A stretch of 64,000 nt of DNA from contig NC_090323.1 in the NCBI RefSeq assembly GCF_040869045.1, forward strand, positions 150,432,426 to 150,496,425, written 5' to 3'. Position 1 is the first letter of the stretch. Each line of letters begins with the position of its first letter. Positions 10,341 to 19,407 of this stretch are shown here, piece by piece. The DNA comes from Eurosta solidaginis. Its lineage: Eukaryota > Arthropoda > Insecta > Diptera > Tephritidae. The notes beneath the pieces are model-generated. The model searched no databases. It saw only the letters and a list, made by a program, of their open reading frames with translations, and was not told the origin of the DNA. The translations under genes and the position numbers were made by a program.

Positions 10341-11004
10341 AATATATGGAAAGGTAAAGTCAAAGTTAAATTTAAAGTTATAGTTATAGTTAAAGTTAAA
10401 GTTAAAGTTTAAGTGAATGTTAAAGTGAAAGCGAAAGTTAAAGTTAAAGTTAAAATTAAAGTTAAAGTTAAAGTTAAAGTGTATGTTAAAGTTAGAGTTA
10501 AAAATAAAGTTAAAGTTAAAGTGAAAATGAAAGTTAAAGTTAAAGTCAAAGTTAAAGTTAAAGTTAAGGTTAAAGTTAAAGTTAAAGTTAAATTTAAAGT
10601 TAAAGTTAAAGTTAAAGTTAAAGTCAAAGTTAAAGTTAAAGTTAAAGTTAAAGTTAAAGTTAAAGTTAAAGTTAAAGTTAAAGGTAAAGTTAAAGTTAAG
10701 GTTAAGGTTAAAGATAAAGTTAAAGTTAAATTTAAAGTTAAAGTTACAGTTAAAGTTACAGTTAAAGTTAAAGTTAAAGTTAAACAATTTTTGTTGTTAT
10801 ATATATGTTATATGTTGAGCTCGATTCGAACCCGCGATGTTAAAGTTAAAGTTAAATTTAAAGTTAAAGTTAAAGTTAAAGTGAATGTTAAAGTTAAAGT
10901 TAAAAATAAAGTTAAAGTTAAAGTTAAAGTGAATGTTAAAGTTAAAGTGAAATTTAAAGTTAAAGTTAAAAATAAAGTTAAAGTTAAAGTGAAAGGTAAA
11001 TATT
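10341..11004 (+). repeat. (AAAGTT)n microsatellite, main tract of unit U copy 1
   Basis: About 660 bp of AAAGTT with recurring variants (AAAATAAAG, GTGAATG, GTGAAA). Long ORFs of alternating Lys-Val, Asn-Phe or Thr-Leu arise simply because four of six frames of this hexamer lack stops. A 55-bp foreign piece interrupts it at 10785-10839. Confidence 0.9.
10785..10839 (-). mobile_element. Short retroelement tail inside the hexamer tract
   Basis: On the minus strand it reads GGGTTCGAATCGAGC, resembling a tRNA T-arm/B box, then GAGCTCAACA followed by ATAACA-rich sequence. The GAGCTCAACA-ATAACAAC tail resembles the end of the Penelope-like element at 14639-14665. Probably a SINE or Penelope-like 3' fragment; too short to assign. 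Confidence 0.4.
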
Positions 11005-11185
11005 AACTTCTCGTTTATTCAATAAAAGTAAAAAATTTGTTTTCTTATTGGTCACCACGCTTAAAAAGGTTAACTTGAATTAATATCAAAGAAAACAAAA
11101 TGTTGCATAAATATTATAATTGCATAAGTTGATAATATGCAATAGCTTTACCGCGGCAGTCCCCGAGTGCTACACGTCCTTTTAT
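11005..11185 (+). repeat. Arm Y of unit U (copy 1)
   Basis: About 180 bp (from TTAACTTCTCGTTTATTC to CTACACGTCCTTTT) that recurs inverted at 14281-14487, where one short segment is duplicated. It follows the hexamer tract directly. Near its outer end it contains TATGCAATAGCTT, the inverse of the motif at the outer end of arm X. Confidence 0.78.
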
Positions 11186-11429
11186 TTTTAATTATTATTT
11201 TTTGGATCTTCTTCAGTTAGTCACTTATCTATAAGTTATCGAAATTTTCCGTGCTAACTAAATCATGGACAGCCAGTTAAGTGCAAGGAAAAGGTATAAG
11301 CACAAGTCAGCTGTTTTGGGGGTCATATTTTGTTGCATTACATATCAGCATACAAGGCGATCAATGCCAAATGCTTAAAATTAATTAAAATATCACATTT
11401 ATTATTGAACACATTCATTTGGTGTTATT
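11186..11429. other. Unassigned AT-rich sequence
   Basis: Between arm Y and the first recognisable LINE coding sequence. I see no gene or repeat motif; it could be the 5' region of the LINE fragment or older host sequence. Confidence 0.5.
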
Positions 11430-13183
11430 TTTCAGAATATGGCAAAATATTTCACTAAACCTCCAATACCAAATCCAAGAGCCTTTGCCATGTCCTGTTA
11501 CAAAATCACTATACTTCTGAATTTCATCGAAATCAACAATCATGTCCTGCGCGGACCGGGTGCCTTGAAATGGAATGACCCTATGGAATATGAGCGTTCG
11601 AAGAATTTTCGTGATAATTTGTCCAGCGTTAGATTACGCGTAGTTAACAACTTTCCTACTCGTTTTGGTCTGCATTGTAAGCTCAGCTTACTTGATCTGT
11701 TCTGTGTATCGGACTCGTCTAGTATATTACACTACGAGCAAAAGTTCCCTGAGTGGCGTTAGCGACCATGATCTAATCTTCCTAAGCTACAATTCATCGT
11801 TAGGTATTCCATGTGCAACCCGAAACAGGGCCACTGAAATAACCCGAAAGGCTAAAAGAGCATATTTTCAAAGGAATTTTGATGTAGATCTCCCGCCTAA
11901 TGAGCTGTGGAAAAATCTAAGACACCTCGGCGTGAATAGCGATACGAAGGTTAACTGCATTATTGATGTTGACAAAATGAATGAGTTCTTTTTGGTAAAA
12001 CCACCCGAGGAAGAATGTACCTTTATACTTAGTGACAAGCTCACCTGCAACTTCAGCAATAAATACAATTTTTCGTATATCAATGAAACTGATATAATTA
12101 CTTGCATTTTTTCAATAAAATCCAACGCGATTGTCAATGACGGAATAAGTTTTAGATTCCTCAAGCCTATTTTACCATACATTCTATCACCTTTGAGCCA
12201 TATTTTAAATTTTGCGTTGACGTCATTAAAATTTCCTGATGCTTGGAAAGTGGCCAATATAACACCTATTGCGAAAAGAAACAACTCAGTGGTACCAGCA
12301 GATTTTCGACCAATCAGTATTCTGCCATCCTTATCGAAGGTTTTCGAAAAACTGCTGTTGAATCGAGTGATTAAGTATTTAACAGATAAGTGTCTAATTT
12401 CCCAAAACCAATCTGGATACACTCGGGAGCATATCTGTTCTACTGCTATGCTTAAAGTAATGAATGACATACGCCCATACTTTGATAGAGGTAATCTCAC
12501 TGTACTAAGGCTTTTAGAATTCTCGAAAGCATTTGATATTGTTAGCCACAGAATTCTTCTCCAGAAACTGGAATCATATTTCGGATTCAGCGCAAATGCC
12601 ATTAAATTATTAGGTAGCTATTTCACAAATACCCTCTATGTTGTGTCTAAAGAAAACTGCTCGAAACTATTGCCAGTAGTGTTTGGTGTACCGCAAGGCT
12701 CGATCCTCGGTCCGGTTTTATTCACCCAATATATTAACGATCTTGAACGTTGTTGTAAAAACGTGTCTTTACATCTCTATTCTGACGACGCAAAAATATA
12801 TTTTTCTGCACCTTTCGGACTTTCTGAGGACCTCATTTGTAGAGCAAACGAAGATATAGAGTCAATATCTCTATGGTCGAAGTCTAATAGACTTAATCTG
12901 AATGTGTCGAAAACGCAGACAATTATGCTGTCCTATTTGCCACATAATGCTAATAATTTGCCGCCAGTCATGTCGAATGGGAGTGTTGTTAAGTACGAGA
13001 AAGCTGTTAAAACTCTTAGCTTCAAAGTGAATACCAATTTCACGTGTATTAATCATGTTAACTCTGCAATTAGTAAAATGTATTTTGTGCTAAGGCAGTT
13101 ATGGAGAACCTCAATTTATATTCCTCAAGAAATTAAACTCAAGTTTTTAAAACTCTATTAGTGCCAATACTGTCATATCAATA
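11430..13183 (+). pseudogene. Non-LTR retrotransposon L1, endonuclease end and reverse transcriptase (5' portion)
   Basis: Fragment of an ORF2 protein. 11580-11762 encodes the end of an APE-like endonuclease (RFGLHCKLSLLDLFCVSDSSSILHYEQ); a frameshift near 11740-11760 moves to the frame of 11665-13161, which continues with the SDHDLIF motif (about 11768) and a full RT core: ITPIAKR, FRPISILPSLSKVFEKLL, LLEFSKAFD, GVPQGSILGP and YSDDAKIY (variant of YADD). A stop at 13159-13161 and a frameshift follow, after which LVPILSYQ is readable. The protein resumes at 33849 (YGGPDKASIGKLQLLINN) beyond the hAT-like insertion. It resembles L2 at 52698-57864 in overall RT sequence. Clade (Jockey or CR1-like) not decided. 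Confidence 0.85.
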
Positions 13184-13191
13184 ATTGATAT
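13184..13191. repeat. 8-bp target site duplication, left
   Basis: ATTGATAT immediately left of the inverted end TAGAGCTTACGA; identical to 33841-33848 on the right. Removing 13192-33848 rejoins the L1 reading frame (PILSYQ, a stop codon, then LIYGGPDK). Confidence 0.85.
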
Positions 13192-13431
13192 TAGAGCTTA
13201 CGATTTCTTCTCGAACACAAGCGAGATTTTCGAGACCCGAGAAATCGAGAACGTGAATTCTCGCTAGATTATCGTGTCTCGAAATACTCGTAAATCTCGC
13301 GAGCTTCTCAACATCATCTTAATTGCTGTATGGATAGTATTTATACACTTGGTTTTTTTACTTGTGATGTTTTTTTTGTTTGATTATTTTGCTTTCCAAT
13401 GGCATTTAACTCAAAACATATTTATTATACA

Positions 13432-14280
13432 CTAGAAGACCCGGCAGACGTTGTTCTGCCCTAAATTTGGCATATCTGCATACATTTTAATAAGAGTTTT
13501 CCGTCTGACTCTGCCCTCCCCGCCTCTTCACTTTTTCCTAATCCTTTTATTCACTCCTCCCTCCGTCTTTTTCGCTTCATCTATCTCCATCTTCGTCTCA
13601 TTCTATCTCTATCTCTTTCTCCATCTCCTTCTCTCTTTTCTCTTATCTCAATATCTTCTCATTCTTCTGCATCCCTTATTGCCTGTCCCAGAGGGTGGCA
13701 TGTATTTTATTCCACTCCCAGTCCCGGTCCCACTCCGAGTCTCAGTCCCAGTCCTAGTCCTAATCCCAATCCCAGTCCGTCTCTGAATAATATATTACTC
13801 TGTACTAAAGCACTCATCAACAGCTTTCATTTGATATCCATATTGTATAAACACTGTCTAGGCATTCACTGGCCCACGTTTTGGCCTATATCTCGAGGCC
13901 CTAGTCACCCAGGCGTATGAAAATCACCCTCTACTAAAGCACTCATCAACAGCTTTCATTTGCTGTCCATATTCTATAAACACAATCTTTAAAAATTGCA
14001 CATGGAACAACTAAAAACTCTCCTGAATTAAAAAAACTGCTATGCTTATAGTACCTCTAAATCACGGGCCCCCTCAGAAACCGCGGGCCCGGGGCTAAAC
14101 CTTATTTCTAAAATTTTGATGTTGCTTTGCCCGGGAGTTGAACCCAGGGCATACGGTGTGATAGGCGGAGCACGCTACCATCACACCACGGTGGCCGCCA
14201 ACCTAACACTAATCAATTACACGGAAGTATATCCGTACCACCGTGCGTATACGTAACATTTTATTATTACGTATAAACAA
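13432..14280 (-). mobile_element. DINE/Helentron-like element H, left part
   Basis: Begins with GACCCGGCAGACGTTGTTCTGCCC, whose GGCAGA/TCTGCC arms form a hairpin (13441-13460), a motif I recognise from widespread insect Helitron-like repeats. It continues with a CT-rich stretch (13500-13780; the 111-residue ORF there is not credible) and about one and a half tandem units at 13800-13985 related to the ~130-bp units of the other DINE-like elements. Its other end is at 33272-33428; inverted unit U is inserted between. Confidence 0.55.
14085..14199 (-). mobile_element. tRNA-derived SINE fragment
   Basis: On the minus strand GGCCACCGTGGTGTGATGG gives an RNA polymerase III A box (TGGTGTGATGG, 14177-14187 region) and GGGTTCAACTCCC gives the B box (14133-14145). 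It continues with the 'GCAAAGCAACATCAAAATTTTAG' type body of a SINE I associate with tephritid genomes, then stops. No full tRNA cloverleaf with acceptor stem is present, so I do not call a tRNA gene. Confidence 0.65.
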
Positions 14281-14487
14281 AAAAGGACGTGTGGCACTCC
14301 GGGACTGTCGCGGTAAAGCTATTGCATATTATCAACTTATGCAATTATAATATTTATGCAACATTTTGTTTTCTTTGATATTAATTCAAGTTTTGTATTT
14401 GATATTAATTCAAGTTAACCTTTTTAAGCGTGGTGACCAATAAGAAAACAAATTTTTTACTTTTATTGAATAAATGAGAAGTTAATA
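14281..14487 (-). repeat. Arm Y of unit U (inverted copy 2)
   Basis: Reverse complement of 11005-11185, with a roughly 20-bp segment (TTGATATTAATTCAAG) present twice around 14380-14415. It leads into the (AACTTT)n core. Confidence 0.78.
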
Positions 14488-14638
14488 TTTAACTTTCACT
14501 TTAACTTTAACTTTAACTCTATTTTTAACTTTAACTTTAACTTTCACTTTAACTTTAACATTCACTTTAACTTTAACTTTAACTTTATTTTTAACTTCAA
14601 CTTTAACTTTAACATTCACTTTAACTTTAAATTTAACT
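14488..14638 (+). repeat. (AACTTT)n microsatellite, tract 1 of unit U copy 2
   Basis: Hexamer core with the recurrent variants TTCAC, ATTTTTAAC and CTTCAAC; interrupted at 14639 by the Penelope-like element and resumed at 17618. Confidence 0.9.
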
Positions 14639-14702
14639 GTTGTTGTTATTGTTGAGCTCAAGGCCGGATTAAATAAGACGCTTTAATTTGGTTTTAATTT
14701 AA

Positions 14703-14741
14703 TGTCAATATTTCGACCTCAGTCTGAAGTCATCATCAGGA
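14703..14741 (-). ncRNA. Hammerhead-ribozyme-like core of the Penelope-like element
   Basis: On the minus strand CTGATGA is followed by one base, a hairpin (GACTTC/GAGGTC, loop AGACT) and GAAA, i.e. the conserved hammerhead core order CUGANGA - stem II - GAAA. Hammerhead motifs in Penelope-like repeats are established. Stem I, stem III and the cleavage triplet are not clear by eye and one unpaired base sits before stem II, so activity is unproven. Confidence 0.45.
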
Positions 14742-15045
14742 CTGCATAAAACAATACGTATTTATAACAAATATATGCACCTAAAAACATTAATTAACAT
14801 ATATCATATCAACACAACTTACATCTTAAGCTGCACTTGCAAGACTAACATTTAACAAAACAATTACAAAATGAATCAGCGATTGATAATCTAAACAGAG
14901 AGTATAAACAAATGAAAGAACCGTAATTGTAAACAAAAAACTTTCAAAACAACAAAGTAATAGACGGAGTGGTCATCTCAGCATTACAATTACATTCAAA
15001 ACGAAGACGAAGCCTTTATATTTGTGCGGGTGGGTAAAAAATGTG

Positions 15046-17518
15046 TCACGAATGTTTGTTGTTCCTGATTAGGTTGCGGTAGACATGTGAACAATTCGCG
15101 ATGTCCGTTTTAAAATTCATCCTCTTATCATTAGGGGTGTCCACTATGTGTAGCATTTCTAACATGAAACGTTTATTATAATTTCTCTCCTTTTCTAAAA
15201 TAGCGACATTGTCAAAGTCCGGGTAATGTCCTGTATCTTGGCAGTGCGAAGTTAAAGCTGTTTTGTTGTCCGCAAAATTGTTCCTTAATTTTATGTTAGA
15301 TTTGTGTGCGGATATCCTTGTCTTGAGTTTTGTTCTTGTAGTACCCACATATACTTTCTCGCATATGTGGGACCCGTCACCATTGCAAGGAATCTTGTAT
15401 ACAATATCCGATTTTTCTTGTGTTGAGATTTTATCTTTTAGATTACTGAAAATTTTCCGTAGTGTGTTGTCATAGGTGAAAGCTAACCGCACGTTTTCTT
15501 TGTCATACATGTTCGAATATCTTACTTGTATATCTCGACGTTTCTAGCTTCATTATTAACGCTATCACTGGGTCGGGAATAATAATCGCGAATTATTTTC
15601 TTGGTTAGCTCTGTGGGAAAGTTGTTGTTTTCCAAGATCTTTTTAATAACTATAATATTTTTCTCATGGTAAATATTGTCGCTGTTGGACAAAACTCATC
15701 TGACAAAATTATTAGCGGTGTTCAAAAAAGTCTTTTTTCATGTTGTGAGTAGAAATTTATGAGCCTCCCCGCGGCTGTTGGTGTTTGGTACCAATCTATG
15801 GTAAAGAAATTATTCCTTCTGATGACCAATGTATCCAAGAAAGGTAGTTTTCCGTCTTTTTCTATTTCCAATGTGAATTTGATGGATCTGTGATATCCAT
15901 TGAGTGTATTCAACATTATGTTCGTATCTTCCGTTCTTATTAAAGCGAATAAGTCGTCCACATACTTTGTTAGTAATCGTGGTTTGTTCACCGATTCAGT
16001 CTCAAATCTGGTTAACAGTTCTTCCATCACGATATCCGCTATTACAGGTGAAGCTGGTGATCCCATTGGCATTCCTTACTGTTGCTCATATATTTTATCC
16101 TTGTACTTAAAATATCGGTTTTCCTTGATACAGAACTTAACAGCGGTCAATAAAAGCTCTTTTGCCATGGACGTGTGTTCTTTTATCTGGTCCCATTTGG
16201 GCCAAATCTACTGGGATACTGGGAAATAAGGAAGCAACATTGAAAGACACTAAACACTCATCATCATACACATAAGTATCCTTAATCCTATTCTTGAAGT
16301 CTATCGCGTCTTTTACATTATACTTGGATACCCTCGTCAGATTTTTTAAAATTTGGACAACGAATTTACACAGACTGTAGAACGGATAATTGACAGACGA
16401 AGAAATAGGTCTAAGCGGAATGTCTGCCTTGTGGATTTTGGGCAGCCCATAAATTCGGGCCGGGTTTGCTGTTTTACAATTAAGACGGAATTTTTCTTTT
16501 AGGTCGTTGGATTTGTTGTTGTAAATTTTTTCTACTATTTCATTATTTTTTTGTTGTAGCCTACTGGTGCGGTCGCGCTTTAACACTCTGTATGTGGAAA
16601 TATCATTCACGATCGTCTGCATCTTTTTGTCATATTCTAACTTATCCATCACTACTGTGACGTTTCCCTTATCTGCGTTGAGGATTAATAGTTGTTCATT
16701 GTTCCTCAAAAATTGTTTGGTAGAGCGCAGGGTATCCCTTATAAATATATCTCTAACCGAAGTTGTCGTCATGTTTAAGTGATTTTGCAGAAGTGCCGTC
16801 AGGTTGTTTCTTTCAATTTCTTGTTTCTCTTTTTCTTTAATTGTCTGTATGTAATTTTTTCCGTCATTATCTTAAACAATGGAATTTTACTCACTTCTGT
16901 TGGCAGCGCATGTTTAGGTCCTAGAGAAAGGAGCCATTGAATGTTTGTAGGTATTTTTGTGTTGGTCGTGTTTGCAATCCATTCCGGTATCACCCTAATA
17001 TTCAATAGTTGTTCTTGTTTTCGTTTAAGATCCTCATATTTGTTAACTTGTGACGTTTTCATGTTCGTTTTGAGTTTGTTCGTCAACAGTTCTTCGCTTT
17101 TGAAGAATGCCATGGAGTCGTGTGTGTTGATGTATTGTGTTATTTCTGTCCTTAATCTATTTACCTTATTTCCTTTTTGACGCAGAAGTTCGTGCTTTAT
17201 TGCTGTGATAATATTTAGAAGTTTCCACTTGATCTTTTCTATGTATGTATTCACGATGTTTGAAAGTTTTGTTGGTATTTTGCTGTTGTTGATAATGTAA
17301 GTAATGTTTTTGGTCGCATTGCTGATAAATTTTGGTGTTATTCCGTTTCTCCTACACCTCTCCAGAAACAACGTAGACTCTGAAAGTCTTGTGGTCTGAT
17401 GTGTAATGCGTTGGTATTGTTTTACGCGTTTTCGGGTCTTGTTGTCATAAACTTTCTTGATGTTTTTGTAGACGTTGGTGACGTCTTCAACTTCTCGGTG
17501 TGCTCTCCGGTTTTCCAT
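15046..17518 (-). pseudogene. Penelope-like RT plus GIY-YIG endonuclease, frameshifted
   Basis: About 820 codons from ATG 17518 to the stop at 15046, a usual Penelope protein length, but spread over four frames (17518-16799, 16772-16137, 16072-15722, 15510-15046). N-terminal region (MENRRAHREV...), then RT: NADKGNVTVVMD, GLPKIHK, PLRPISSS, SLFPSIPVD, PMGSPASPVIAD and YVDDLFALI (catalytic YVDD). The C-terminal GIY-YIG-type nuclease reads IVYKIPC...KVYVGTTRTKLKTRISAHKSNI...TALTSHCQDTGH, with the Penelope-typical CCHH-like residues. At least three frame breaks (near 16785, 16100 and 15510-15720) make it inactive as it stands. Identification is confident from the RT/GIY-YIG pair. Confidence 0.88.
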
Positions 17519-17617
17519 AATTTATTTTCCTTTTTTGGCCGTTAGTATATACCGTTGTTGTTATTGTTGAGCTCAAGGCCGGATTAAATAAAACGCTTTT
17601 ATTTGGTTTTAATTTAA

Positions 17618-18278
17618 CTTTAACTTTAAATTTAGCTTTAACTTTAAATTTAACTTTAACTTTAACCTTAACCTTAACTTTAACTTTAACTTTGACTTTG
17701 ACTTTGACTTTAACTTTAACCTTAACTTTAAATTTAACTTTAACCTTAACTTTAACTTTAACTTTAACTTTCATTTTAACCTTAACTTTAACTTTATTTT
17801 TAACTTTAACTTTCTCTTTAACTTTAGCATTCACTTTAACTTTAACTTTAAATTTAACTTTAACTTTAACTTTAACTTTAACTGTAACTCTAACTTTAAC
17901 TTTAACTTTAACTTTAACTTTAACCTTAACTTTAACTTTAACGTAACTTTAACTTTAACTTTAACTTTAACTCTAACTTTAACTTTAACTTTAACTTTAA
18001 TTTCAACTTTAACTTTAACTTTATTTTTAACTTTAACTTTCGCTTTAACTTTAACATTCACTTTAGCTTTAACTTTAACTTTAACTTTAACTATAAGTTT
18101 AACTTTAACTTTAACTTTAACGTTCACTTTAACTTTAACTTTAACTTTAACTTTAACTTTTACTTTAACTTTAACTCTAACTTTAACTTTAACTTTAACT
18201 TTAACTTTAACTTTAACTTCAACTTTACCTTTAACTTCAACTTTAACTTTAACTTTATTTTTAACGTTAACTTTACTC
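17618..18278 (+). repeat. (AACTTT)n microsatellite, tract 2
   Basis: Hexamer tract between the Penelope-like element and R1-like LINE copy 1. Contains the recurrent block TTATTTTTAACTTTAAC - TTTCGCTTTAAC - ACATTCACTTT (about 18021-18064). Confidence 0.9.
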
Positions 18279-19407
18279 ATACACAAGCCTCGAAGGGAAG
18301 AGCCAAGACGAACTGCTGGAGTACGCGGTATCAGTGCTGCGCGAGATGCAGGAAACCGCTCTCAAGCAGAAGACCGTGTCCAAGGACATAAAAACCGGTA
18401 TGGCTCTTCTCGAGGAAGCGTTAAGCTGCATGGGATCGTTAAGGGCCCAAAAGGTAGATGAGAGCAGAGAATCGGGCCGAAAAAGCAAGAGGGCACGAAC
18501 GAGCTCAGATTCCCACTCGGAGGACTTGGAAGCCAAAAAGAAACGAAATGAAAGAACAAATACGCTTTCACAAGGTGAGTCTTGGTCCAATGTAGCGCGC
18601 CGGAGGCTGAAACAGCGGGCCCAGCCAGCCAAGCAGGCAACCACCGTCCAAGCTCCTAAAGCTCAAAAACGGGCGAGAAAGAGGAGACAAGCAGCAACTT
18701 TTGTGGTAAAACCTGTGGAAGGCAAAAGCTATGCCCAGGTACTAGGGGCCATACGCGGCCAGCTCCGCCCTAATGACACAGGTACGGTGGTACGGTCAGT
18801 ACGAAAAACCAAATCTGGTAACGTACTGATTGAAACGGCGCGCTGCAGTGACCAGACGGCCTTCAGAGCAGCTATAGGTAGTGCAGTAGGAGAGGTCGGT
18901 GAAGCACAACAGCTCTCCAAGCGGATGAAGTTGGAAGTACTTGGCATGGACTGTCTCACAACTGAAACAGAAATCCAAGACGCAATAAGGAGGGAGGTCG
19001 GAAAAGAAGAAATCACTAGACCTCTCCGTGTCTCTGTGTTCGCAGCAAACCAAAGAGAACAGAAAATGGCGGTCGTCGAAGTGGACGAGAATATTGGCAA
19101 CGCCCTACTCAAAAAAGGTAAAATTCCGATCGGATGGATACAGTGCCGAATCAGACAGCGAGCAGAAGTACAACGCTGCTTTAGGTGTCTCGGCTACGGA
19201 CACCGGAAGGCAGAATGCAAGGGTCCAGACAGGAGTAACGCCTGCTGGAAGTGTGGGCAAAGCGGCCACAAAGCTTCGGCCTGTACCGCAGCTCCAAAAT
19301 GTTACCTGTGTAATACACAGAAGCTCGATCATGTCCCTGGATCTGGAGCATGCAGCATTTTCAGAGCGGCACTCGCTGTTGCAAAGGCCAAAGTCTCAAT
19401 TCAATAG
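18279..19407 (+). CDS. ORF1 nucleic-acid-binding protein of R1-like LINE copy 1 (5' truncated)
   Basis: The frame is open from the hexamer junction to TAG at 19405-19407; the true start is lost and GTG 18334 or ATG 18346 are only internal codons. A basic, charged N-terminal region (KKRNERTNT..., RRLKQRAQPAK) is followed by an RRM-like segment and three cysteine knuckles: CFRCLGYGHRKAEC, CWKCGQSGHKASAC and a CYLCNTQKLDHVPGSGAC variant. This layout is typical of ORF1 proteins of R1-, TRAS- and SART-type elements, which coat the RNA and help target it. It overlaps ORF2 by 58 nt. Confidence 0.85.

Larger units (their letters stand above)
14639..17617 (-). mobile_element. Penelope-like element with terminal direct repeats
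   Basis: Encodes a RT and a GIY-YIG endonuclease on the minus strand and is bounded by direct repeats of about 64 bp (14639-14702 and 17554-17617, from GTTGTTGTTATTGTTGAGCTC to TTTGGTTTTAATTTAA, a few mismatches), matching the short direct repeats known for Penelope elements. It is inserted in the hexamer tract. A hammerhead-like motif lies just inside the left repeat. Confidence 0.85.

Noticed and set aside
10302..11006. Long ORFs of repeating Lys-Val, Asn-Phe or Thr-Leu here and at 17692-18286, 25992-26609 and 26763-27561
   Set aside because: They follow from the hexamer: four of its six frames contain no stop. There is no other protein signal, and variants do not preserve a protein.
13451..13786. 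111-codon hydrophobic ORF
   Set aside because: Translation of a CT-rich low-complexity stretch in element H; no start context or homology seen.
14110..14199. tRNA gene on the minus strand
   Set aside because: A and B boxes are present, but the acceptor stem and anticodon arm do not fold convincingly and the sequence continues as a SINE body.
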